Shown in pieces: positions 1-12,911 of a stretch of 64,000 nucleotides of DNA. This DNA comes from Plicaturopsis crispa FD-325 SS-3. Its lineage: Eukaryota > Basidiomycota > Agaricomycetes > Amylocorticiales > Amylocorticiaceae. The notes beneath the pieces were generated by a model. The model made no database searches. It saw nothing but the letters and a program-made list of their open reading frames with translations, and was not told where the DNA came from. Position 1 is the stretch's first letter. The number at the start of each line of letters is the position of its first letter. Location: positions 44,907-108,906 of the forward strand of contig KN832563.1 in assembly GCA_000827205.1 (NCBI GenBank), in the 5' to 3' direction. The translations under genes were made by a program, and so were the position numbers.

Positions 1-1
1 G

Positions 2-747
2 ACTCGATGTCGTGATCGCGAATGCCGGTATGTGCCCTATTGCCCCTTTGAGCTATCGCATCGTGTAGACTGACACCGTGTCCTGAAGCCATCGCCAAGT
101 CCGCTGCTCTCGTCCTCGATACACCCCCCGCGGAGCTGCTCGACCACTTCGACGTCCGCCTATCTTCGATGTTCTGTTGCTGTGATGCCTACTGAACACA
201 GAATTGTCTAGGTTAACGTCGTCGGAGTCGTCGTCCTCTTTCAGGCGACGTACCCCCTGCTCAAAGAAAGCACGTCCTCGCCCATCTTCGTCCCGATCTC
301 GAGCGCTGTGGGCAGTATTGCCCTCGCGGGCACCTTCCCCCCTGGCGGGAGCGCGTACGCCTCGAGCAAAACCACCGTCAACTTTATCGCACGCAAGATC
401 CATTTCGAGCACGAGGGCATCAGTGAGTTTCAAAAATATCAGCGCTTCTAGTTCCGTTCCGCGACTGAGGGTGCGGCACGAACAGTCTCGTTTGTAGTCA
501 GTCCTGGCGCGGTCGACACGGAAATGAGTAAGTTCTCCCCAATCAGTTCGAAGTTTTTGAGAGTTTGCTGATGAGCGGCCGTTTAGTTCGACCCGCATTG
601 CCGGCGCTGAGGGCGGCGGGTTTCGACCTCGCGCTGCTATCTCCAGAGGACAGCGCCAGTCAGGTTCTGAAGCTTGTCGACAATGCCACGCGCGAGTCTG
701 TTGGAGGAAAGTTCTTCAGCTACGATGGCACCGCGTTAGAATGGTGA
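2..747 (+). CDS. Short-chain dehydrogenase/reductase (SDR), 5'-truncated by the window edge
   Basis: This is the C-terminal part of a classical SDR oxidoreductase (NAD(P)-dependent, substrate unknown). Proposed exons are 2-27, 89-153, 212-422, 486-527 and 587-747, and all phases agree. The first piece reads LDVVIANAG, the NAG motif that follows the Rossmann fold. Then come a VNVVGVVVLFQATYPLL helix, the active-site segment FVPISSAVGSIAL with SxxYASSK supplying Ser, Tyr and Lys, and the SPGAVDTEM loop after the last long strand. The end (LVDNATRESVGGKFFSYDG) is the usual SDR C-terminus and stops at TGA 745-747. The glycine-rich TGxxxGxG cofactor motif must lie upstream of the window. The exon boundary at 486 is the least certain one. 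Confidence 0.85.
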
Positions 748-1222
748 GCGAAATGATGAAGGAATGGTAGATCGCATTGTATGTACCATCGAGGATAATG
801 CTAGGCGGAGATTTCTGGATACTCGTTGCGTGGGTCGATCTCTACTTACACCAGTGGAACATCGTTTGACCGTACACTAGTCAACAATTAGATATCCTGG
901 CTTCAACCTGGCTCGACAAGCAATGTTGAACGTCGAACAAATGAGTTAGTGGCCAGTGCCCAGCACTTGATATTCCAATAATATGGAAGGTACGCCACAT
1001 ATGTTAGTGCTACACGTTCAACCTGAAGCCCTGCTACGTATCAGGTACATCCCTCGGATCAATCAGCGGCGGCATGTCCGCGAGCGTCGCATTCCGCGCG
1101 GGAATGAAAGCAGCAGCAGCAGCGTCTGCGTCCGTCCGTGCCAGCATTTGTATCGACGGTTTGCCCGAGAAGTCGCCGCTTAGCGTGGAATTCCCAAAAT
1201 TAAACCTGCATAAATATATGCG
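748..1222. other. Intergenic, convergent 3' ends
   Basis: The SDR gene and the leftward aspartic protease gene end towards each other here. I see no further gene; a short (AGC) run near 1110 is the only low-complexity tract. Confidence 0.6.
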
Positions 1223-2628
1223 TCAGTATTTTCTGCCAAACGATGCGTCGAAATGCGGTTGGTGCACGTACACCGAGTAGACGTTGCGCATGAACGTGTC
1301 GCCGAGGATCATGTCGACCTCGCCAGGGATGCCCGCCGCCTGCGCCTGGAACGCGTTCACGCACACCGTGTACGTCGAGCCGTTCGCTTGTATGCTCGTC
1401 GTCACGATCGTCAAGTCCAGCGGGTCCACCGCAAACGTGTCGCCGCCGAACTGTAGCGTGACGTTCGCGGACGCGAGGCACGGCACGAGCCACACGTTGT
1501 TCCCGTCGTGCGTGAGGTGCTTCGAGCCGGGAATCGCGCCGTAGATCGCGTCGACAGTCGCCTCGGGGATGTACGCGAGCGTCGTGCCGCTGTCGATCAG
1601 CGCGATGCTCGTCCCTGGCTTCGCGTGGCGCACGGAGGAGGCGAGCGGCGCGGGCTTGCCGTTGATGGCCAGGCCTTCGAGCGGAATCGTCCAGCGCGAC
1701 GCGCTCGCGAGCGCGATAGGCGTGGCGTTCGCGATGAGGGGGAATCGCGGGTCGTACTCGCCAATGGAGAGGATGCCGCCGGACACGTTCTCCTGGTCCT
1801 CGGAGCGCTCCAGCGCGAGTCCGATGAAGTTTGTGTTTTCTTCCTGTGTGCCCTGGGTGAAGAGCGAGGACAGAGGGGGTTGTGCGGGGGTGAAGACGGC
1901 GTCTTCGTCGCTTAGCTCCGAGAGCGTGCTGTATATCACGGACAGCGAGTCCAGCCCGAGAGGGAATATGCCACTCAGGTCCTGGTGTTCCACTCTATTC
2001 GCGTTCACAAAGGCTGTGTGTGCCCCGCATTAGCGCGGAGAAACGGAGATTTGCGGAGACATGCCCACCTTGCTCGGGGATTGTGTAGTCCCCAATCGCG
2101 AGCGATGCATAGTCCACTTTGCCTGCGGCCGAGCCGAGGCCATAAGTGAGAGTGATCAAAGTGTCGGTGGTATTTGTCGTGTTCACCGGCGTCGGTGAAT
2201 GAAGCCATAGGTCACTACTGCCGGTGTCTAACTGCAGAGAGAAGTCTAGGAGCAAAATCGACCAGTTAGCGGCTGGATAATGGTCATAGCATGGGTAGCC
2301 GCGACAGCTCACTTTGGCCACCGACGTTGACATCTGTCATATACTAGGATGCCACGATACGTTAGCGCAGTAGCTAAAACGCCGGAAGGAGCCTGCTCAC
2401 GGAGATATCCATCTGGTCAGTGATGTTGAGCACGGACCCGCCCATGAGATCGGCGGTGCGCAGCGTGCGCACGGCGTCGAAATAGATAGCCCGGAATGGC
2501 CTCTTCGCCGAATCAACCGGCTCGATGTCAAACTTCTCAGTAACCCGCGGCACTCGCAGAGCAGTCGATACCCCGGACAGGTAGGAGAGGGCAAAGCCGA
2601 GGGTTACGGAGGGTGTTATGCTCTTCAT
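1223..2628 (-). CDS. Secreted pepsin-like aspartic protease (family A1)
   Basis: Predicted 408-residue A1 aspartic endopeptidase. Exons on the minus strand are 2628-2401, 2343-2313 (only 31 nt), 2245-2069 and 2013-1223, giving an uninterrupted frame. Residues 1-23 form a hydrophobic signal peptide, so the enzyme should enter the secretory pathway; a short pro-region follows. The micro-exon supplies YMTDVNVGG and joins to NFSLQLDTGSSDLW, which carries the first catalytic Asp (D93 in DTGSS). The second catalytic motif is DSGTT at about residues 286-290. Several NxT/S sequons are present. The protein ends at FGRKY with no clear GPI or transmembrane tail. Many wood- and litter-decay fungi secrete such enzymes for external protein digestion; that specific role is inference. 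Confidence 0.88.
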
Positions 2629-3748
2629 AATTACCGGTTAGAGAGTTTGAGAACGGCGTTAAGAGGGAGATAGGTCAAATGGGTAGGGGATCACCAGGAT
2701 ACGGACGAACATACTCTTTCGCGCAGCACTTATGTATCCCCAGACGTGCGGGGTAATTCGCAGGCTGACGGACCGTCCCATGAGACATCTGAGGACCCCG
2801 AGACACCATTAAAATTGCGACTGGTCGAAACTGTGAACCACGCGAATGATTTTCGTTGAGATATTGACTGCAAATATTGACTGCAAGTGCAATAACCCTA
2901 CTACAAAACCAAACAAAGAGCATGTCAGATATGGCGCGATGCAGTGTCTGAATGCACGTCGGTGATAGTGAGGTCTTACCGACTTCTGTGGAACTACGAT
3001 AGCTTGTCGAATATCCATAGATGAGGCGGAGTTTGACTGCTCGACGACGAAGCCATCATGATCCTGGGACGTGGCCGCTACTCTGTCGATTAATCCTGTA
3101 CGGCAAATATTAGATCGGCGGGACATATGCGCAGACCTAACTGAAAGGCGCGTACCATTCAAGACGCCCTGAGACCACACCATCAACTGGTGAAGAGCGG
3201 AGTGGATTCAGGCCAAAATGAAACACGCCACAAATCCGAACGTATGACAGAAACTGAACTCTCTGAAAGAAGGTGCACCAGTGTAGCGTTCCCAGCCTCG
3301 AATCATCACGAATAGGGTGAGCTCTGGGAATCGAATGCGAAAAACAACTGGGTACTCAACGAGGAGATGGGTTCTTTCAAGTTATTTCAGCCAAATCAAG
3401 GACTCGTCCATGCCATAGCTCGTGATGCGTGAAAAGCTGCGGGAAACCCGCGTGTATAGCATGGAATACTTGATAGGTAGTTGCGAAAGTATGTGGCACA
3501 TGTGTAGGTATAGTAGGATTCTGTGTATGACCGATAGTTTATCAGCATGAGCCATCAATAGAAAAGTCGTAACACTCACAGTACACGCGTAGAGTACAAA
3601 CAACAATCGATAGATACAGGGGCATAATGTACAATCATAGATAGGCATTAAAACCTACGAGACCGCGAACCAGCTAAAGAAATCGAGAAAGGTCGTCACA
3701 GATAGAATTAAAAAATATAAACGAGGTTAAGGGCACCGCAAAGTAGAC
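2629..3748. other. Intergenic, no recognisable gene
   Basis: AT-richer than the flanks. Short open frames occur on both strands but none has a recognisable motif or a convincing splice model. The leftward protease promoter should lie next to 2629. Confidence 0.5.
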
Positions 3749-5349
3749 TTAACGAGTGCGATAATGCCTTTGTTGAGATTGGCCTTGGGTCTCGCTAGAT
3801 GTCCGTGTCCTCTCCTCCTCCTCTCGAGGAGTAGAGGACGGTGCCGACATAGGAGCTGGGTCGCTATACCGCCTAGTATGCGCCATCGGCATGGGAGGCA
3901 CTTGGAGCGACGACGACGCTAGACTGTGCTGGGGCATATGTCCCGGCATCGAATACGGATCTGGAATAGCCATGCTTCCACTATCTGGAGCATGCCACTG
4001 CTGCTGCTGCGAGCTGCCTTGGTGCTGCTGCTGCGCGCCGCTGAGCCGTCGACGAGTAGGCGCAGACGCGTGCCCAGCGACAAGGGCGTCTGCGCCTGTG
4101 ATTTTTTTGCCTGGTCGTACGGCGACGCGAGCGCTGAGCGGGAGTACGGTCGCTGCGTATAGGGCGTGGTAGGGGATTGGGGATGCTGGCGCGCGTGGGC
4201 AGGCGAGCCGGGAGTCACGGGGTGCATCGACGTGGATATTTGCGACAGGTTCCCGTAACGGAGAGGCGTCTGGGGCGGCTGCTGCGGCTGCACAGAAGTC
4301 CCGAGACGCTGGGAATATTCCGGCGGCTGAGGAAGCATTTGCGGATAGCTTAACGACGAAGATGATAGTCCTGCCTCAGCTTGTTGCTGGGGCCCGCTGA
4401 TAGAATATACAGGCGGGCCTGCTGCAGGTGTGGGAGTCGCGGTAGGGAATCCGCGGGCGACTATGGATTCGAGATGATCCAGACGCGCTTTAAGCTCGTT
4501 AAATTCAGTCCTGGACACGTATTTGTCGCTGTCAATCATAATGGTTTGCAGTCAGATAATGGAAAATTTACGGAAAGATACAAGTCGGAAAGTGTGTGGT
4601 AGAAAGACGCACACAGGCTCGACGACGTGCCATTGGCATTTGCTTTGTTCGCCGCGACGCGTACACGGTCCACATGGTTGTGCTCTACGAGAATAAAGAG
4701 AAGAAACATTGTGTAAGCGCGTGAAGGCACGAGTCCATTGGCATGTTCACAGACCTATCGCACTTGATCTTGCGCCTCTTGCATTCTACAACATTGAAAT
4801 TGTAGCGCACACACGCGTGACGAGAGATAGGCAATCACAAGACCCAATCGCGAGACCGATTGTCGGGAAAATTCGGCAGAATCAGAAGAAGACACACGGA
4901 GAGTCAGCAAAACTAACTTCGTGGGTGAACTTACAGTTCGATCACTCACCAGTGCAACTTAGAGCCTGCCGCCGCCGCCTCTTCTTGGGTGGACCCTGGG
5001 TATCGGTTTCTCCATCTGCATCCGAGTCTCCTGTGCCAGCGTGCTCCTGTTCACGCTGAGCGGCAGCGGACGTCGATGGCTGATTGATCGTGGGCACAGC
5101 GGCGATGCTGGATGGCGGCGCGTAGAGAGCCGAGGATTGGGGGTAATAGCTGGAACCTTCGCCTGCGCTCGGATGCTGGGACATGCCTGAGTACGGCAGG
5201 TACGGATGAAGTTGACGTATGGACGGCAGAGAGGTCTGAGAAGGGCGACGGTGGGCGGTCGGTGGAGAACGATGGGGATCGTCGCGACTAGACCGCGAAG
5301 ACCGTCGGCGCTTGTACGACTGGTTTGGGGACCTGCTGCTGCGATCCAT
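3749..5349 (-). CDS. Zn2Cys6 (Gal4-type) transcription factor
   Basis: Fungal binuclear zinc-cluster regulator. Exons are 5349-4950, 4785-4755 (31 nt), 4684-4613 and 4528 onward. Splicing assembles a complete zinc cluster: C132-x2-C135-x6-C142-x5-C148-x2-C151-x8-C160 (SCTECKRRKIKCDR then CGPCTRRGEQSKC), preceded by a basic KKRRRRQ stretch and followed by a linker and short coiled coil (RTEFNELKARLDHLESIVARGF), the usual DNA-binding and dimerisation layout. The rest is Pro/Gln/Ser-rich, with QQQ runs and no visible fungal-trans middle homology region. The frame must change near 4030-4080 to reach the end at 3749; a 41-bp intron with a weak GTCGCT donor would do this, or it is a frameshift. Target genes are unknown. 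Confidence 0.82.
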
Positions 5350-8300
5350 GGTGGAAACGGGGGATTGAGGTGAGAGTCAGAGCTGAAAACGTGAAATCGG
5401 ACGAAGATGTAAGACACGCACGCAGGAAGCGGGCAACCGCGTTGGCTGGGTAGTACTTATTGAGACCTGGCAGCCGTCAAAGCTGCATCTCGTGGCCGTT
5501 GGACCTAAAAAGGGAGGCAAGAAGGATCTGGTGTTTCAGCGTGGGGCGCTAAAAGTCCGGGCGATGGGTTGATAAGTAGCTGCGCACACACCTCCTTGAG
5601 CTGTAAACACGCTTGGAAATACGCGGAAAGTCGACCAATCGAATCAAATCCACCGTCAAATGATCCGTTATGTAACGCCACATCCTTATTTTCATGTTAC
5701 AGCCTCCTGCCACCGCTCGATTGCAATCATATAAAGCCGAGCAGGGCCCTAGATACCTGAGCATCCCTCCAGCATTTTCCTCTTTTTTTTTCTTATTTTC
5801 CAACTCGCCGTGGTCGCACATATCGCATCGACGGGTTGCCGCTCGGCAAATTAAAGTTTTTGGATTACTCGGCACCTTCCGCCCGAATCCGTCCCTCTTG
5901 GATTCGAACCCTCACAACCGCGACGATTTAAAAACATACGCCGACATACGTTTTATCCGCCTATTCTCGAGTTTTCGCCATGTACGCTCTTACTTTCGCG
6001 TTCTCCTGCTCGTTAATAATCTCAGCCTGCCACTTTATGCGCGTTTTTGCTCCTTGCCACGCATACGCCGGGCATACCGGTAGCACACCCGATGGTCCGT
6101 AGTATCCATGGCCATTCGCATCATGATTCATGAAACTCACTTTAGATCTATTCAAATGCGGTCATACGCCTGCATCCATCGTGTACTTTCCCCTCGAACC
6201 TCGCGTTCTGCGCGCATTATCAGCCAACGCATTCCCTCACTTGAATCCCGATGTTTCCGCCCTGTCGTTGCAGCAGACAGCGTTTGCGTGCCTTGCCCGA
6301 TGAGCAAAATGAAGGCAAGCCCTCGAATCGGCACGGAGCAACACGTTTCCCATACCCGACAAACACGCGGACGCAGGCAGGCATTCACGTATTGATTCTC
6401 GCTTTTTCGGGCGTCATTGATGCGCGGGATGAACGTCTGGGCGTCGACTTTCCTTCGGACAGCATCGATACGACCGGTGAGAACGAAACGTCGCGGTCAA
6501 GCTTTCCCCTGAGGCGTCAGCTGTCTGCTCGTCTGCCCGGCCCGCGCGCAGGGGCATGGCCTGCGGCCTGGCTGAGAGCATTCTCGGGGGGTTGTCGTAA
6601 AGTGCATGGTTCTATCAATCAATCAGCCTCCGCGCGCTTCTTCGCCCGTCGGCATATTGCAGATGTGCATCCTGCGGCACCTGTGACTCGTTTGCCTCGC
6701 TGCTAACGCGCTACGCAATACATTATGCGGATGCTCCGATATCAAAATCCATTTGAGAACTTGGCTCGACCCGGATAGCATACTTAACGATTCGCCAACA
6801 GGGCCCGCTTGATGAAGCACCAACAGTTTCTTCGAGCCTGTAATCTCCTCGCTTTCCAGGTAAGCACAAAAATACCTTTGCGCTTATATCATTTGTGAAT
6901 TTCGTCGAACTGACACGCATTTGCACAGGACCAAAAACCCTTGGCCGAATTCGCAATAGTGTTTCTCGGGGTGCTCACTATCAGTTAAGATGTCGTTTCG
7001 CCACTAGTCTCGGTCCGTTGACTCGATCATTTCCCTTGGCCCTACCGATGCTGATTTTCCCGCGTCCCTTTCTTGGTACGGGACATGCGAAAGCCTGTCC
7101 AGCAGAAAGGTGCTCAATCCCATTAATCTGGTCCATCCGGCGACTTTCCGCGATTGATGTGCAGCCTTTTGATGGAGCTACACAAACTCTCCAACACAGT
7201 GCCATTTACACGACTTTTGTAACGGAGCTACGTGGACTACATGCGCTGATGGCGTCCGATAACATTTCGCGGATCTCTTCCCCGAGGATGACGACGCGCT
7301 TGTTTCCGAGTCGTTGACGGGCAGGATCTCCGATCGAGGACTCCTTCATCTTCGTGCGCAAGAGGATATGGTTTACCCAACTTACTCTTCGGCCGGGTCC
7401 AGCTATGCACATCTCCGTGGTACGTGGTCTCGGGAACATCCGAGATGTCTGTGCAGACGCTGACTTGAAAATAGATATAGCATCTACTTCCTGGTTTGTG
7501 CTGGAGGCCGCGAGTTTCCCAGCCATGTAGCCATGCGCTCCTCAGGTCTATCTATCCAGTGCAATGCGTCTGCGGGCGGAGCTAACTGCTGAACGCGAGC
7601 CTTTACTAACTTGCCATGCCCATCAGTGGAATGATCCGCACCTCCGGTATGTGTGCGTGTAGGCCTCAGTTCTCAAGACGCAATTCTTGGTAATGCCTTG
7701 GTGGTGTAGGGACGGAAACCTTTGTGCGGTGAGCGTAAGTCGTAATCAATTTCGGTCTGTCTGCCTCAAGTGACCATTCGCTGATGGTAGAAACAGCCCC
7801 TGTGACCTCTAGTTCGAGCGGGACGGAAGTTAAGGATTGACGGCGAGGTCCTGGAGCAGAGTGCTCTGTATCGTCCATTACGAGCATACTGATTTGCCTA
7901 TCGCTGCGGTCATGTTTGAATCGCTGCGGCTGGTTCCTAAATCATCTTACATATTATAGGATTATGAATGCGGTAGTGTACCGCCCGCAACGCATCTTTC
8001 ACGCGAGCTTGTCTTTTTAAAGGGCTTTTCGAGGACGACGAGATGCACTAGCGATTCTTAATGGCAAGTACTTCTAATGCCGTCTTAAAATTTTGCAGTC
8101 GGTTACTCACATTTTACCAGTACGTTACAGAATTTGGCCAGTCTTCATGGTAGAGTCAACTTCTCTACGCACGTAATTTAGGTCAACCACTAGCAAAAAC
8201 CCTCCGCCGCCGCGTATCCCCGTATGCTCAGTGCATGGTACTCCGTTAGATGTGCGTATGGATGTAAGTGGAGTTGGGCGCGCTGTGCTCCTCAAGTACG

Positions 8301-10099
8301 TCTCCGTGCATAGTTGCCCGGCTATCCGTGTCCAGGCGCCACTTTGGGAGTACTTCTTCGTCACCGGCAAGTACTGCTTGCAGGGATGTCTATCTCGACG
8401 ACGGCGAGATTACGTCCCGGGAACGGAGTAGGATTGTAACCACTATCCACGACCCGTGACTGCTTTACTATTCCATTTGGTTACCTCGTTTCGGACGCAC
8501 ACCCTGCATTCATTGATACATAACTATGGAGTATGAATACCATTTCCGTGCTCTCATCTACCCCGTCATATTCGGATCCCAAGAGATATAACAGTTTTTG
8601 CTCATTTGACCGACTCGGATGTCGTTCCTTACACGAATCACACGTACTTAGTACGGTAATGGTTTGGCTTTCATGAAAGGAGTGCTTCTGTTTGGCTTTA
8701 CGACTCGGAGGGATCAGCTCGGCTCTAGAGCAGGATGTGATGGTATTTATGGGCGCTATTAAAACATACATTATGTCGCGTTGAGGTTTGAACTACTGGC
8801 AAGGGTCTCGGATATGGCACCGGTTTTTGGACTGGTATTTGAAAACACAATCAATTGAGCAATCCAACGCGAGGGGTCTACCGTCCGTAAGCACGTCTCG
8901 CTCACTTCCCCGTCTGAAGCACGTTCAAATAGACGTACTCACCTTCGTCCAGAGATGAAAGGGGCCCGTAAGAGCACTCGGCGTACCAGCCGAGCGTAAA
9001 ATTGATTACATGCCGATCACCGCACTGGGCGTACCAGAATTGCCATCGCCATTGTATTTCATTGATGACTCGTGGGGTGCGTGCGTAGCCCATGACCTGA
9101 CCTGTATATTGGTAGAACGTTCGAAGAGAAAAATTAGCTTGGTTTAGGGTTATGATAATTGCATTACCCATTGACGATGAGAGATCTCCAGCCGAACTCG
9201 CCGGTTTACAGCTCGAAAGTGAGTGCGTCATCCTCTCATATTAAAGAGAGCAAGCTGAGGCGAGACGTGAGTTTTATCAGCCTCGGAGTGATCCTAATCA
9301 GTGTTTGCTATTGATCAAAAAGGTAGGACAGACGCACGGCGTATAGACGTTTCGTCCATGCGGACACCATGGGTTTGCACCTATGATGTATGATTTTCGT
9401 CCGTGCCGAAGTCCGTAAAATTCTACGGTCGGGCGAGTGCGCTCCCCCTTCCCGTTCCACTTGACCGTCGATGTAGACGGACAGAATTTTACCACAGATT
9501 TTACGGCCATTTCAGGAGATCGGTACAACGTCTGGGGCGCTTGGTAAGCTTGATCATGTCTTTCGTGGGTCTGTCCTAGTCTCATGAGGTCAAAAAATCC
9601 TTGATAGAACAGTATTTATGGGGTAAGAACGTACTCGTACGGTGCACAGTCTGCGGCTGACTCGCCAATGTGCCATGATACCAATGTCGTTACAGAAAAA
9701 AAGTAGACGGAAGATGAGCGAATATGAAAGTGAGTCGAACCATAATTCCTTCGAGGTACTTTTCGGAGGTTTCGCCAGACACTCCCGTCGCGTCGAGGTG
9801 AGCGTTGTGTTTGTCTACGCAGACATCTTGCATCACTTGAGCGAGCACTGACTGAACCTGGACTGAACTTTCGTGCCGGATGTAGTGCCGCGGAGTTTCA
9901 AAACGACAACGTTCCTTGTCGCCGTCGTTGTGGGCAGTTTCGCAAAATTGCAGCAGTCTCGACGGCCTCGTATCCTCACGCTGGGCGACCTGCACACCTA
10001 TCCGCTATGCTTGTACTCCTCTAACTATTCGTATATTGCTATCCTTGCTGCTATCCTTGCTTTGCTTTGCTGTATTCTGTTATCTCGACATATCTATCC
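5350..10099. other. Long gene-poor tract
   Basis: About 4.7 kb with only scattered short open frames on both strands and no conserved domain, coherent splice chain or obvious repeat that I can see. The leftward Zn2Cys6 promoter lies at its left end and the coiled-coil gene promoter at its right end. The GGATTCGAACC at 5899 resembles a tRNA T-arm but does not fold as one. Confidence 0.45.
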
Positions 10100-12800
10100 A
10101 TGGGCTCCAAATCTGACCACTCCCGGAATCGCGACACCGACATCGCAGAAAAAAATAAACAAGTGCGCCCGAGTTCCCTTCATCTATCACAAGTGATCTC
10201 ACAAATGCGGATCCCCCACGCAGATAGCCAATCTTGAAACGCAAATCGAAGCACACATCGCGCGCACTTCACATCTTCACGCACGACTCCTGTCCACGCT
10301 CGATGCACTCGACGATGTGCAGGCTCACTACGCGCACGACGTAGCATCTCTCAGACGCACGAAGGACCGACTCAGCGACAAGCTAGATCGGTACATAACC
10401 TTCGTCAACACGATCGAGGACGAAAAGGACGACATGAGAGATGCCGTGTTGAAGCTCGTCGAGAAAGGTGGGTGCGTTGGCTAGGGGACGGGGCGACATA
10501 TTGAGCTGTACTCACGTAGACACTGCTGTGTATACGGCTCCTTATGTTGCAGTTGAGCAATGCAGTGATTATACCCAATGGCCTCAGAGTCGTATGCGGA
10601 TCACAAGCCTACTCGGTCGGTCTGATCCACCTTCATAAGTACTGTTGCACCCGTTGATGCACGCACATCTGTCCGGTGTTTGACCTTCGTCCACAGATCC
10701 TTTGGCTCATGAACACGCGCATCACGAGAAATCCAACGACGACTTGTTCGCGTATGCAGCAGCTATGATAGGCTCGCTTACCCAGGCGCGTGATGCCGAG
10801 CGTGATGCCCATGCACATACGCTCCATCACGTCGCAGCGCTCGAAGCCCAGCTCGCGCGACGCGATGCTGAGCTGGCACAGTGCACTTATGATCATCGCC
10901 CACGCCATATGCCTTATGAGCCACACCCAAGAGCAAAATCGCCGCGAGCAGACCTAGTCATGTCGCAAGACGAAGCGATCACCGTGCTCACAATGACATC
11001 TGCTAAGAACAAAGCTCTTGAGATGGAGGTTAAGGTCTTAGCAGAGCGGGTGAGTCTTTCCTTCATCACGTTTTGTGACTACATGCCATGGTTCATTAAC
11101 GTTCACCTCGCGTTGTCGTCCATGATTTCTTATTTTGAATATTCTACTTGCATAACGCAAAATTCTAACTTTTTTCTCAGCTGGAAAATGCGCGAGCTAC
11201 CACAGGTTCTGCGGCACGGCGTGTAGACGCAACATCTGCGGGCAAAGACGCGCAGGACGGTAATGCACATGCAAGTAGTAGCGCTCGAAGAGAAACACAG
11301 CCAGCTACTACAGGTCTTCACCCTGTAGCTGCTAGTCCCCCTTCGACAAGAACAACCGTCCCTGACTCAGGTCCGTCAGCGTCAGATCGGCGGGAGGGCC
11401 CTGGGCGTCTCAGGCCCCCTCAGATCGAGGCCTCTGGAGATACTGTAGCGCACAGCCGTTCTCGAGACACTCCACGCAGGGCGCCTCGTCCCCCTCGCGA
11501 AACGCGACGGGATCAGTCTCGAGCCAGGTCTCAAGGACCACGACGGCGTCACCCACAGGCCCATTCTCGCGAACGCAGACAAAGCTCGCCAGAGAACGCC
11601 CTCATGCCCCTCGTACCGACCCGCGATGCATCTCCGCCACTACAAATGGAGTCCTCGTCAGCTGTGGCTGCACTGGAGCGCCAAGTCAGGGCCCTCGCAT
11701 CGACCGTGGATGCATTCAAAGAGGAGCGGCGGCTCCTAGGCGAGGTGCTCCAGCGTGAAAGGCCCAGCACAGTGCGGCAGAAACCTGACCAGGTACGGCC
11801 CTTTACCCGATCTCATAGCCGCTGGACCTGACACATGTACAGGTCGCAATATCAGAGTCGTCAGTCCTAGTGTCGCAGCCGGAGTCGTCACAGCCAAGGA
11901 AGCTACATGCTGAGCCCCAAAATGGTTTAGGATTTGGTAGCGTGCGCTCATTGGAGGACCGCCTCCGGGAAATGGAAGAGCATCTGCGAGCAGCTGAGGA
12001 GCGTCTAGGAGAAAACGAAGAGCGCTGCCGGCAGACTGAAGCACGTCTGCAGGTGAGGGAAGACGAATGCACGCGGTACGCCGTCGCTTCAATGCCGACC
12101 CGGAGAACGTAGACTGACAGGCGGCCCTGAAACAGGCTTGCACGGTCTGAACAGGCCTTAAGAGACCAGCTAGCGTTGTCGGAAATCCGAGAGAGGGAAC
12201 TGTTGGGTGAAATTAACCACCTGAAGCGCCGGTCTAGCCAATCCCCAGGTCAGCCCGCCGAAAGGCGCTCGTCGGTGAGCAAAATTTTCTCGTTCCACAT
12301 AGCTCCCTGTGCTAATGCGTATCGTCTGACAGATGCCTCTAGCGCTTGAGCCTAGTGCAGAATCCGATGGCGAGAAGTCGATGGATTTGGCTACGCCCCT
12401 GCATTCGATCGTAATTCTGCCCACAGTATCCGATTCACAGGCTGTCGACCCGCCTTCCATCCCCCTCCCACTCTCTCCCTCATCCTCGGGCTCAGAGTCA
12501 TCCTGGGCGACGTCACTTGGGTCCCCATCCCCGGCATCCTCGAGACGGCTGTCAACGTCAGTCCCGATGCTATCCGACCGCTCAACGGCATCGGTAGAGG
12601 CCTTGCCGATATCTACGGGATCAAGGGGGCGAAGATACGATATGGAGGAGATAGAGGAGGAACTGGCGCTGACACGGCGGGAACTGGAGATGCGTGAGGA
12701 TGCAATGCGGGAGTTACGAGGCCTTGTCGCGCATCTGCAACGGCAGATTGCAACAGATGACGGGAGCGAAACAATAGTGATCGGTTTTGTTCCTCCATGA
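10100..12800 (+). CDS. Coiled-coil protein, 703 residues, function unknown
   Basis: Seven exons (10100-10162, 10224-10467, 10697-11049, 11181-11792, 11843-12075, 12136-12274, 12333-12800) join in a single frame of 704 codons. The product alternates coiled-coil segments with disordered, Ser/Arg/Pro-rich linkers. An N-terminal coil (KQIANLETQIEAHIARTSHL, then RRTKDRLSDKLDRYITFVN) is followed by a second coil around TLHHVAALEAQLARRDAELA. An Arg/Ser-rich linker leads to a strong central coil (LEDRLREMEEHLRAAEERLGENEERCRQ) and an acidic C-terminal coil (EEIEEELALTRRELEMREDAM). No enzymatic or binding domain is visible. It could be a scaffold or cytoskeletal/septal protein, but nothing in the sequence decides this. 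The second intron is long (229 bp) and may hide a missed exon. Confidence 0.75.
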
Positions 12801-12911
12801 TATTATCGCTCGCACGGACAAACCTTGCGTTTCGATCACAACGACTGGTGTATATTGGGTGTGTATATGGACACGATTGGGACGATCTTTGATTATACCG
12901 TGCACACATAA

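Noticed and set aside
5899-5909. GGATTCGAACC, a tRNA T-arm-like word on the minus strand
   Set aside because: The bases on both sides do not form the T-stem or an acceptor stem, and no anticodon arm lies at the right distance.
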